NCBI RefSeq assembly: GCF_033239625.1
Contig: NZ_BTCK01000020.1
Span: 42,178 to 106,177 of the forward strand
Direction of reading: 5' to 3'
DNA from: Paenibacillus_T sp033239625
GTDB taxonomy: Bacteria; Bacillota; Bacilli; Paenibacillales; Paenibacillaceae
DNA length: 64,000 nucleotides
In this document: positions 30,932-38,245 of the stretch, piece by piece
How positions within the stretch are numbered: position 1 is the stretch's first letter
Layout of the letters: the number at the start of each line of letters is the position of its first letter
Position numbers and translations under genes: made by a program
Notes under the pieces: model-generated
What the model was told of the DNA's origin: nothing
The model's input: only the letters and a program-made list of their open reading frames with translations
The model's database searches: none

Positions 30932-31507
30932 TTAGAACCAGCCTGCCGCATCCGATACAAGCAGCAGTACAAGCACGGCCCCAAGAAGAGCAGAGGCGCT
31001 TACAGGAGCAAGTCGGCTGCTTGTGCTCTTCCGCTGTAAGGAGGCTCTTGCGTACATCCAAGTGCCGGCAGCTATGAGCAGCGCTTCGAGTGTGATCGTT
31101 ATCCAGGGAAACTGCCAGAGACCGAAGCCAAGCAGCGGCAGATCGCCCCAGTTGGCCGGCAATATCGGCATGTCAGCACGATGAACGAGGAGATCGAGCA
31201 GCCAGTGGCTGATGACGACAGCTCCTATAATCGCGCCTGCCCGTTTGCCCCATATCCAACGTCCTGCTAGGGCTGCAACGAGTGTAAGAATGATCGCGCC
31301 AAGCAAGGAATGCGTGTAATCCGCGTGAATGATAACTTCTCCGTAGCCGCCGCCGTAGACCGTTTCATCCATCGATTCCGCGCCTGTCATCACCATAGGA
31401 ATAAATGCAACATCCAGAAGCTGCGAGCTGACCATAAGCGCCCATAGCGGCACTCGGCTGGTACGTGACTTCACGATTGCCGCTAGTCCAAAATGTCCTG
31501 CGAACAT
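30932..31507 (-). CDS. Membrane-bound metal-dependent hydrolase-like protein (YdjM/DUF457 type)
   Basis: About 191 residues. ATG 31507 (MFAGHFGLAAIV) is better placed relative to AGAGGAAG than the GTG three codons upstream. Five or six hydrophobic segments carry conserved polar residues typical of YdjM-like proteins: AGHFGLA, LLDVAFIP, HADYTHSLLG and VISHWLLDLLVHR, a set of His/Asp at membrane edges that suggests metal binding. Family function is unproven. It is single and converges with the aldo/keto reductase. Confidence 0.7.
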   Translation of the reverse strand: MFAGHFGLAAIVKSRTSRVPLWALMVSSQLLDVAFIPMVMTGAESMDETVYGGGYGEVIIHADYTHSLLGAIILTLVAALAGRWIWGKRAGAIIGAVVISHWLLDLLVHRADMPILPANWGDLPLLGFGLWQFPWITITLEALLIAAGTWMYARASLQRKSTSSRLAPVSASALLGAVLVLLLVSDAAGWF

Positions 31508-31755
31508 CGGCAGCACTTCCTCTCTCCCTTTAATAGCAATGCGCAGTCTATAAATTAGCCGTATCGATTGTCGGCTTCAAGGGACTAATTTCCTATGCGA
31601 GGATGATATGGGCGATTATACAATAAGAATAAATACAGGAGGGCATCAAAGCGTCCGAAGGTGCTAAAGGAGCCTGGGTACTGCATAAAGCGTAGTAGAG
31701 ACTTATGTGTTGATACGTTTAGTAACAAAAAGTTAAAAAAATATAAAAAATATGG

Positions 31756-31784
31756 TTACAAACTGTATCATTATGTGATATGAT
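31756..31784 (+). promoter_or_regulatory. Promoter of the lasso peptide operon
   Basis: The gap 31508-31836 is AT-rich and gene-free. TTACAA (31756-31761), 17 bases, TATGAT (31779-31784) is a good sigma-A promoter. TAGTAACAAA occurs on both sides (about 31711 and 31795) as a direct repeat that could bind a regulator. Confidence 0.65.
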
Positions 31785-31836
31785 CGTATCAAGCTAGTAA
31801 CAAAGAACTAATGCACACGCAGGAATGGAGGGTCAT

Positions 31837-33780
31837 ATGAGTCCAATCACCGGCATTCTGTATAACGACCCGGCTGCTGACTCGTACGAATCGGTCCAAG
31901 CCATGATGTGCTCACTGCGCAAATATCCTGCTGATGCGGCACGAACTTGGCATGGAGACTCGATCAGCTTGGGATGCCATGCACAATGGATTACGCCGGA
32001 ATCGGTGTATGATATGCTTCCTTATTACGATGAACGGTATAGACTGGCCATAACGGCGGATGCCATCATCGATAATCGACAGCAGTTGTTCGAGCAACTG
32101 CAGGTTGATTACGCTAAGCGGCAGCGGATCACCGACAGCGAGCTTATTCTGATGGCCTACCGGCGATGGGGAGATCAAGCTCCGCGATATTTGATCGGGG
32201 ACTATGCCTTCGTCATATGGGATGCGGACAAGCGCCGACTGTTCGGTGCCAGAGATTTGCTGGGAAACCGAACGCTGTATTATCATCAAACTCCCCGCCA
32301 TTTTGCATTCTGTACGGTGGTTGAACCCCTCTTTCAATTGCCTGGAATGAATAAGCAGCTGAATGAATCGTGGCTTGCCGAGTTTCTGGCGATCCCGATT
32401 ATTATGGACAGCATCGACGTTCACGGGACGGTGTACAAAGAAGTTAAGATGCTGCCGCCTGCTCATACGTTTACGTTGGAAGATGGTCGAATGCACCTCT
32501 CGCAGTTCGACAGTCTGGACTCGCCAGATGGCCAGCTGAAGTTGAAATCGAATGATGAATATGAGGAAGCGTTTCGCGATGTGTTTCAAGAGGCGGTTCA
32601 CGCTAAGCTGCGTACGTATCGCCAGGTAGGTATCAGCTTAAGCGGCGGATTAGATTCTGGGACGGTGGTCAGCTTCGCAGCATCTCCGCTGCGTGAGGCC
32701 GGAAAGCCGATTCGGGCTTATAGCTACGTTCCCCCCAGCGATTTTACCGATTGGACGAGCAGAAGCTGGGTGCCGGACGAAACCCCATTCATTCGGGCGG
32801 TTGCTCAGCATGTCGGGAACATACAAGAGAACTATTTGGATTTCCCGGGCGGAAACTCGTTCGAAGACGTGGACGACATCCTGGATATGATGGAGGCTCC
32901 TTACAAGTTCATTGAGAACTCTTTCTGGCTGAAAGGAATACTCGAGCAAGCGCAGCGGGATAAGGTCGGCATCGTATTGAGCGGAGCTCGCGGGAATTAT
33001 TCGATCTCGTGGGGACCGGCATATGATTACTATGCTAGGCTTTTGAAAAGATTTAATTGGATGCGCTTACATAAAGAGCTGAAGCAGTACGGCCATATCC
33101 ATTCGAGGAGACGGTCACGCATATTGCCGGAAGTCGCGCGGATGGCTTTTCCGTTTCTTACACGTTCTCTCTCTCGATACAACCGATCCGATCGACCGCA
33201 GCTGATTCACCCCGAGCTTGCGGCACGGACGAATATTTATAGCAGGCTGAAGCGGCACAATGTTGGTCTGCGGCAGTATGAAATGGATGAATTCGAGGCA
33301 AGAGACTACCAATTCAACCAACTCGCCGTCTCCAACCATAACGGCGCATCCTCCACCAAGCTCTCTCTTCGCTACGGCGTCGCGGAGCGTGATCCTACCA
33401 GTGATCCTAGAGTAGTCCGATTCTGTCTTTCTATTCCTACCGAACAATATGTCCAGAACGGCGTGAACCGTTCATTGATTAGGAGGGCCACCGAAGGCTA
33501 TTTGCCGGATAAGGTCCGTCTCAACCATCGCCAATATGGCATTCAAGGCGCAGATTGGATTCATCGCATTCGTCCTTTCTGGGGAGCTGTCGCAGAGGAG
33601 GTCATGCGTTTCGCCGAGGATAAGAACAGTGCTGTCCAGGGGCTGCTTCATATCGATCAGATTCGAGCCTCTCTGGAACGCATCGGCCCGATGCCGCAGG
33701 CGGAACAAGCCTATGACCCTCATGTCAAACTTGTGATGCAGAGCCTGATCGTGGCCCGCTTTATGAACAAGATTGTGTAA
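31837..33780 (+). CDS. Lasso peptide macrolactam synthetase (asparagine synthetase-like cyclase, C protein)
   Basis: About 647 residues. ATG 31837 is preceded by GGAGGG; an ATG four codons upstream has no room for an SD. An N-terminal glutaminase-like domain is followed by an asparagine-synthetase domain with the ATP pyrophosphatase loop SLSGGLDSGTVVSF. The mature N-terminus would be Ser-Pro-Ile-Thr-Gly rather than the catalytic Cys of true asparagine synthetase B. It therefore cannot hydrolyse glutamine, as expected for a cyclase that adenylates an Asp/Glu side chain and closes the isopeptide ring onto the core N-terminus. It is first in an operon with precursor, kinase and exporter. Confidence 0.85.
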   Translation: MSPITGILYNDPAADSYESVQAMMCSLRKYPADAARTWHGDSISLGCHAQWITPESVYDMLPYYDERYRLAITADAIIDNRQQLFEQLQVDYAKRQRITDSELILMAYRRWGDQAPRYLIGDYAFVIWDADKRRLFGARDLLGNRTLYYHQTPRHFAFCTVVEPLFQLPGMNKQLNESWLAEFLAIPIIMDSIDVHGTVYKEVKMLPPAHTFTLEDGRMHLSQFDSLDSPDGQLKLKSNDEYEEAFRDVFQEAVHAKLRTYRQVGISLSGGLDSGTVVSFAASPLREAGKPIRAYSYVPPSDFTDWTSRSWVPDETPFIRAVAQHVGNIQENYLDFPGGNSFEDVDDILDMMEAPYKFIENSFWLKGILEQAQRDKVGIVLSGARGNYSISWGPAYDYYARLLKRFNWMRLHKELKQYGHIHSRRRSRILPEVARMAFPFLTRSLSRYNRSDRPQLIHPELAARTNIYSRLKRHNVGLRQYEMDEFEARDYQFNQLAVSNHNGASSTKLSLRYGVAERDPTSDPRVVRFCLSIPTEQYVQNGVNRSLIRRATEGYLPDKVRLNHRQYGIQGADWIHRIRPFWGAVAEEVMRFAEDKNSAVQGLLHIDQIRASLERIGPMPQAEQAYDPHVKLVMQSLIVARFMNKIV

Positions 33781-33810
33781 TAGCATCGCGCATGAGAGGA
33801 GGTGATAACG

Positions 33811-33966
33811 ATGAGCAATCAAACATTGAAGCAATGGCAAGCGCCAGTACTTGAAACGCTTGATGTTACGATGACGGCTGGCGGACCAAACGGTGTAGTG
33901 CCGGACGCACGCGGCACGGGTGCGAACAACCGCCATGAAGAGGAGCCTAATCCAACGATTTCCTAA
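33811..33966 (+). CDS. Lasso peptide precursor, paeninodin-like (51 aa)
   Basis: ATG 33811 follows a near-perfect SD, AGGAGGTGATAACG. Leader residues 1-23 contain WQAPVL, the YxxPxL-type recognition motif for RRE proteins, and Thr22 at the penultimate position (MTA|GGP), the usual lasso leader end. The predicted core is residues 24-51 (28 residues). It starts GGPNGVVPD, giving a nine-residue ring Gly1-Asp9 with Pro8-Asp9 as in paeninodin, then a 19-residue loop/tail (ARGTGANNRHEEEPNPTIS). The C-terminal Ser matches the position phosphorylated by the paeninodin kinase. It lies 30 bases after the cyclase and 69 before the next SD region. Confidence 0.85.
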   Translation: MSNQTLKQWQAPVLETLDVTMTAGGPNGVVPDARGTGANNRHEEEPNPTIS

Positions 33967-33995
33967 TTCTCTCATGCAATGTTGTAAGATTCGGC

Positions 33996-34036
33996 GGGCC
34001 CTTGGCAGCAGTCAGCATCTAAGGGCCTTTCCCTTT
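33996..34036 (+). terminator. Attenuator hairpin between lasso precursor and kinase
   Basis: GGGCCCTT / AAGGGCCT (33996-34003, 34021-34028) with a 17-base loop and TTTCCCTTT tail. A partial terminator here would raise precursor mRNA over downstream genes. Confidence 0.6.
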
Positions 34037-34055
34037 GAAAGGAGGCGTGTATGAA

Positions 34056-35006
34056 ATGAACAGGTACAGCTACCAGGCATTCGGCCTGCGTATCGCGAGT
34101 GAATTGGCGCTGCCAGAGGCGTTGGCTTCATTCTGGCAAGAGGCGCTGGAAGATCAGGAGCCTGATGTCACGATTGTTTATGGGGATTTGCAGCAGGCGT
34201 GGAACGAGAGTGAAATCTACAAAAGCTACTACGCATTCTCAGAGGAGCAATTTATGATGCACATCCCGGATCTTGCGTTGTTCAGCGTGCAAGAGGGAAT
34301 GCGGATCACCGTGTCGCCTTATGCGGATGCGGATGAGAATAAAATCCGGCTGTATTTGCTCGGCACTTGCATGGGCGCCATACTGCTGCAGCGGCGCATT
34401 GTACCGCTTCACGGCAGTGCGATTGTGATCCACGGCAAAGCCTATGCGATTGTAGGTGAATCGGGAGCAGGCAAATCGACGCTTGCTGCGGCACTGCTGC
34501 AAGAGGGATATAAGCTGCTTACGGACGACGTGATTGCCCTGACCTGGCGCGGTTCAGATCAGCAGATCCCTGCTGTCATTCCTGCCTATCCACAGCAGAA
34601 GCTGTGGGAACAAAGCTTGGATCATCTGGGAATGAACGCCGGCTTCTATTCCGCATTATATGAGAACAAGTTCGCTGTTCCTGTCGCATCGAGGTTCTCC
34701 AATGAAGTTACGCCGCTTGGCGGCATCGTCGAACTCGTGAAGAACGAAGAGCTTGAAGAAACGACATTCACCCGCTATGAGGGAATCAAAGGGCTGCATG
34801 TTCTTCACACTCACACCTTCCGGAACTTCTTAATCCCTAAATTCGGTTTAGCTCAATGGCATTTCACAGAGACGGCCAAGCTGTGCAGCACGGTCCCGAT
34901 CTATCAGTTGCAGCGACCATCCACACGAATGACAATCTCTGATTTGGCGGAACGGATTGTCCTACTGGCGGGGGCTGGCCGGCATCTGAGTTCGATAGCA
35001 GAGTAA
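34056..35006 (+). CDS. HPr kinase-like lasso peptide tailoring kinase
   Basis: About 316 residues; ATG 34056 with AAAGGAGG ten bases upstream. The central HPrK/P-like domain has LHGSAIVIHGKAYAIVGESG with GAGKST (Walker A), then YKLLTDDVIAL (acidic metal/catalytic pair). The N-terminal roughly 110 residues are a distinct beta-rich domain seen in such tailoring kinases. PadeK of the paeninodin cluster, which phosphorylates the C-terminal Ser of the precursor, is of this type. Here the precursor also ends in Ser. It lies between precursor and exporter, 14 bases before the latter. Confidence 0.82.
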   Translation: MNRYSYQAFGLRIASELALPEALASFWQEALEDQEPDVTIVYGDLQQAWNESEIYKSYYAFSEEQFMMHIPDLALFSVQEGMRITVSPYADADENKIRLYLLGTCMGAILLQRRIVPLHGSAIVIHGKAYAIVGESGAGKSTLAAALLQEGYKLLTDDVIALTWRGSDQQIPAVIPAYPQQKLWEQSLDHLGMNAGFYSALYENKFAVPVASRFSNEVTPLGGIVELVKNEELEETTFTRYEGIKGLHVLHTHTFRNFLIPKFGLAQWHFTETAKLCSTVPIYQLQRPSTRMTISDLAERIVLLAGAGRHLSSIAE

Positions 35007-35019
35007 GGGGGAGCTTCGA

Positions 35020-36849
35020 TTGCGTGATTTGCTCGCTTATCTTAGGAAGTTTCAACGGTTCGCGGGGCTCCAGCTGTATCTGAATATGGTTGGAATGACG
35101 GTCAGCAGTCTGCTTGATGGGCTTGGCATTCTAATGCTGCTTCCGATGCTCAGCCTGATCGGCCTTGCTGGTGTGATGAGCAATTCCTATCTGGAAGCGC
35201 TTGTGCAGCCGCTGCGGTCGCTTGATGCTGCCGTTCAGCTGCCGGCCGTGCTGTTGATATATCTTGTGCTATTAATTAGTCAAGCCTCGTTGTCGCGATA
35301 CCTTGGCAATCGGAACATTCAGCTGGAGCAGCGATTTATTCGTCATATCCGTAACGACGTGTATCGGTCATTGCTCGAAGCGAACTGGCCATTCTTCTTG
35401 CGGACGAGAAAATCCGACCTTACGCATGTCATGACGACGGAGCTGCCGCGAGTCAGCTACGGGATTTTTACGTTTCTGCAGATGGTTATGAGCTTGCTGT
35501 TTACAATCGTGCAAATCGGCATTGCACTGTGGTTATCTTACAAACTCACCTTGCTTGTCCTTGCGTGCGGTCTGCTGCTTGCCTTTATTAACCGAAAGTC
35601 CTTTGCGGCTTCGCGGTCGATTGGCGATGAGATGACCACCCTCATGAAGAGCTATATGGCGGGTATGACCGAGCACTTCAACGGTATCAAAGATATTAAG
35701 AGCAACATGACCGAAAGACAGCATATTGACTGGTTTCGTGCACTAACTTTACGAATGGAGCACAATGTGGTCCGATTCTCGCGCATTCAATCGGGCTCCC
35801 AATTTTATTACAAGCTTGCATCGGGCGTATTCATTGCGTTATTCGTTTATGTAGCGACGGCGTTCTTCCATGCGGAAGGCTCTATGCTCCTGCTTATCGT
35901 CATCCTATTCTCGCGGTTGTGGCCTAGGTTCTCGCAGCTGCAATCAAGCTGGGAAGGGCTTTCGCAAGTTGTACCCGCTTGCAGAACCTTGCGCGAGTTG
36001 CAATCCAAATCAGAACAAGCCAGAGAGTTCGACGCGCAGAACGTGTCCGATCTCTTTGTCGATATAAACGGCGACTGGCGTATGAAACGCGGCATCGAAT
36101 GCCGCGATGTCAGCTATCAATACGACGTGCAGCGTACGTCCTACGCACTGCGGCACATCGATCTGCATATTCCAACGAATAGCATGACGGCGATTGTAGG
36201 GAGGTCCGGCGCTGGCAAAAGCACGCTTATCGATCTGCTTATCGGCCTGATCGAGCCCCAACAGGGTGAGATCAAGGTGGATGGGATACCTATGCGAGAA
36301 TGCGCCTTTCAATTCCGGCAGTCGGTTAGTTATGTATCGCAAGATCCGTTTCTCTTTCATCTAAGCCTGCGAGACAATTTGTGCATGGGGGCGCCGGATG
36401 CAACAGAGGAACAGCTGTGGGAAGCGCTTAGGTTCTCGGCCGCGGACGAGTTCGTAAGACATCTCCCGGACGGGCTGGATACGATGCTGGGCGATCGCGG
36501 GATCCGCTTGTCTGGCGGCGAGCGGCAGCGGATTGTGCTGGCCCGTGCGATATTGCGCAAACCATCCGTCCTTATTCTGGACGAAGCGACGAGCGCGCTG
36601 GACAGCGAGAATGAGGCGAAGATTCAAGTGGCGCTCGAACGAATTCGGGGGAGTATGACGATCATCGTGATCGCACATCGGCTGTCGACGATTCGTCATG
36701 CGGATCAAGTCATCGTGTTGGAAAATGGGGGGATCGTTCAGCGAGGAAGCTATAACCAGCTTGCTGACGCCTCTACCGGTACGTTCAGTCAACTGCTGCA
36801 TCATCAGGAGATGGCAGCAGCGGATGCAAGAAAGGCGGCGATCGGATGA
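35020..36849 (+). CDS. ABC transporter (lasso peptide exporter, D protein)
   Basis: A 609-residue fused half-transporter; TTG start 35020 with GGGGGAG seven bases upstream. An N-terminal six-helix membrane domain (about 15-330) is followed by a nucleotide-binding domain with Walker A GRSGAGKST, signature LSGGERQR, Walker B VLILDEAT and the H-loop IVIAHRLST. No N-terminal C39 peptidase domain is present, so it cannot remove a leader. The position makes it the likely lasso peptide exporter and immunity protein. Confidence 0.88.
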   Translation: MRDLLAYLRKFQRFAGLQLYLNMVGMTVSSLLDGLGILMLLPMLSLIGLAGVMSNSYLEALVQPLRSLDAAVQLPAVLLIYLVLLISQASLSRYLGNRNIQLEQRFIRHIRNDVYRSLLEANWPFFLRTRKSDLTHVMTTELPRVSYGIFTFLQMVMSLLFTIVQIGIALWLSYKLTLLVLACGLLLAFINRKSFAASRSIGDEMTTLMKSYMAGMTEHFNGIKDIKSNMTERQHIDWFRALTLRMEHNVVRFSRIQSGSQFYYKLASGVFIALFVYVATAFFHAEGSMLLLIVILFSRLWPRFSQLQSSWEGLSQVVPACRTLRELQSKSEQAREFDAQNVSDLFVDINGDWRMKRGIECRDVSYQYDVQRTSYALRHIDLHIPTNSMTAIVGRSGAGKSTLIDLLIGLIEPQQGEIKVDGIPMRECAFQFRQSVSYVSQDPFLFHLSLRDNLCMGAPDATEEQLWEALRFSAADEFVRHLPDGLDTMLGDRGIRLSGGERQRIVLARAILRKPSVLILDEATSALDSENEAKIQVALERIRGSMTIIVIAHRLSTIRHADQVIVLENGGIVQRGSYNQLADASTGTFSQLLHHQEMAAADARKAAIG

Positions 36850-36866
36850 TCGCCGCCTTTGTTGTT
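36831..36866. terminator. Bidirectional terminator ending the lasso operon
   Basis: AAAGGCGGCGATC-GGAT-GATCGCCGCCTTT (36831-36860), a perfect 13-bp stem overlapping the exporter stop codon, with A/T flanks on both sides. Confidence 0.92.
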
Positions 36867-37432
36867 TATCCAATCGTGCGTACAGCTGTCGGACGCTGCA
36901 AACGGCCCGCCAGATCGGCGAATGTATCGAGCGCACGGTGGATCCGGTCGAATATAGCGGCATGCGTCTCGTAGTCGCCGCCCTGTTCGAAGGCATCGCG
37001 CTGCGTGCCGCCGATCGAGATCCATTCGGGACTATTGATGCCGTGCAGATTGCGTATAATGGCTTGAAGCTGCTGCAGCGAGCTGACGCCGATCGGGCCG
37101 CCGGCTGTGCTGATGGATAGGACGGTTTTGCCGCTGAAATGCGACTGTCCGAGGAAATCCAGCGCGTTCTTCAATACGCCGGAGAAGCTGCCGTGATATT
37201 CAGGCGTCGATAGAATAACGGCATCCGCTGCCAGCATCGCCTGCTGAAGCGCAGCTGCTGTATCGTTCGCTACGTTATTCGTGTCCGGGGAATAAAGCGG
37301 CAGCGGCTGCTGATACAGGTCGAACAGTCGAACTTGATGGCCTTGCTTGGCGAGCCATTGTCCGGCATAGGCGGCCGCCTTCGTACTGACAGCGCCTTGA
37401 CGATTGCTGCCGGCGATAATAACGATTTGCAT
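36866..37432 (-). CDS. NADPH-dependent FMN reductase (flavodoxin-like)
   Basis: About 188 residues; ATG 37432 is preceded by GGAGGAGG. The flavodoxin-fold phosphate loop GSNRQGAVSTKAA is followed by STPEYHGSFSGVLKNALDFL (flavin-contacting block) and STAGGPIGVSS. It reduces FMN or quinones/azo compounds in the cytoplasm. It is monocistronic and converges with the lasso exporter. No evidence ties it to the lasso pathway. Confidence 0.88.
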   Translation of the reverse strand: MQIVIIAGSNRQGAVSTKAAAYAGQWLAKQGHQVRLFDLYQQPLPLYSPDTNNVANDTAAALQQAMLAADAVILSTPEYHGSFSGVLKNALDFLGQSHFSGKTVLSISTAGGPIGVSSLQQLQAIIRNLHGINSPEWISIGGTQRDAFEQGGDYETHAAIFDRIHRALDTFADLAGRLQRPTAVRTIG

Positions 37433-37588
37433 GGTTTTCTCCTCCTCCGATAAGCACAAAGGCTTTCTCTCTCTTGTAGCTTAATCGTAATGGAAAAGAT
37501 GCCAATAAGCGTCAGAACGCAGGATGATTATGGGGAATCAAATCATTCGGCTTCGGTTGTATATGGTATACAACTTTCGTCGTAGAAA

Positions 37589-38245
37589 TTAATCCAATCC
37601 ATGCTTGACTGCGAAGATGGCTGCTTGCGTCCGATCGGCGAAGCCGAGCTTGTCTAACACATGGCTGACATGCGTCTTGACTGTTTTCTCGGTGATAGTC
37701 AGCAAATCGCCGATCTCCTTATTGCTCTTGCCCGCGGCGATAAGCCTAAGCACCTCCATCTCGCGTCTTGTCAGTTCAGCCAGACGCGAGGCGGAGGCGT
37801 CTTCGTCGTTAGCCTCGGCTTCTTCCGTCGACAGCAGATTCATCAGTCTGACCGCTGCATCCGGGTGCAGCTCGACCTGCCCCTGCCAGACGCGCCGAAT
37901 CGCGCGGACGAGTTCGTCGGGCTCGATGTCCTTGAGCAGATAGCCTTTGGCGCCGGCGCGAATGGCAGGGAGGACGTGATCATCATCAGAGAAGGAGGTC
38001 AATACGATGACCTTCACATTCGGATGCGTCTGCTTCAGCTGCTTCGTTACCTCGATTCCATTCATGATCGGCATATGCAAATCCATTAGAATCATATCAG
38101 GCGAAAGCTCATTCGTTCGATCAATCGCCTCTTGACCATTCGACGCTTCACCGACAATGCGAAGATCGGATTGGGTGGAGAGAAACATCTGCAGCCCTTT
38201 GCGCACCATCGCATGATCGTCGGCGAGCAGCAGCTTGATCGTCAT
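37589..38245 (-). CDS. NarL/LuxR-family response regulator
   Basis: A 218-residue protein. The receiver domain has LLADDHAMVRKGL, phospho-acceptor Asp55 in LMDLHMP, Thr in VLTSFSDDD and Lys in GYLLKDIEPDE. The C-terminal LuxR-type HTH is LTRREMEVLRLIAAGKSNKE, continuing to TEKTVKTHVSHVLDKL. Its start overlaps the kinase stop by four bases, so the two are coupled. It resembles LiaR/VraR-type regulators. Confidence 0.93.
   Translation of the reverse strand: MTIKLLLADDHAMVRKGLQMFLSTQSDLRIVGEASNGQEAIDRTNELSPDMILMDLHMPIMNGIEVTKQLKQTHPNVKVIVLTSFSDDDHVLPAIRAGAKGYLLKDIEPDELVRAIRRVWQGQVELHPDAAVRLMNLLSTEEAEANDEDASASRLAELTRREMEVLRLIAAGKSNKEIGDLLTITEKTVKTHVSHVLDKLGFADRTQAAIFAVKHGLD

Noticed and set aside
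31837..33780. Annotation of the cyclase as a true asparagine synthetase (AsnB)
   Set aside because: The N-terminal catalytic Cys is absent (Ser at position 2), and a lasso precursor and HPr-type kinase follow immediately.
35020..36849. Idea that the lasso exporter carries its own leader peptidase
   Set aside because: The N-terminus goes straight into the membrane domain; no C39 Cys-His motif or roughly 130-residue extension is present.
36866..37432. FMN reductase as part of the lasso cluster
   Set aside because: It is on the opposite strand beyond a bidirectional terminator, with its own SD; no known lasso pathway needs it.
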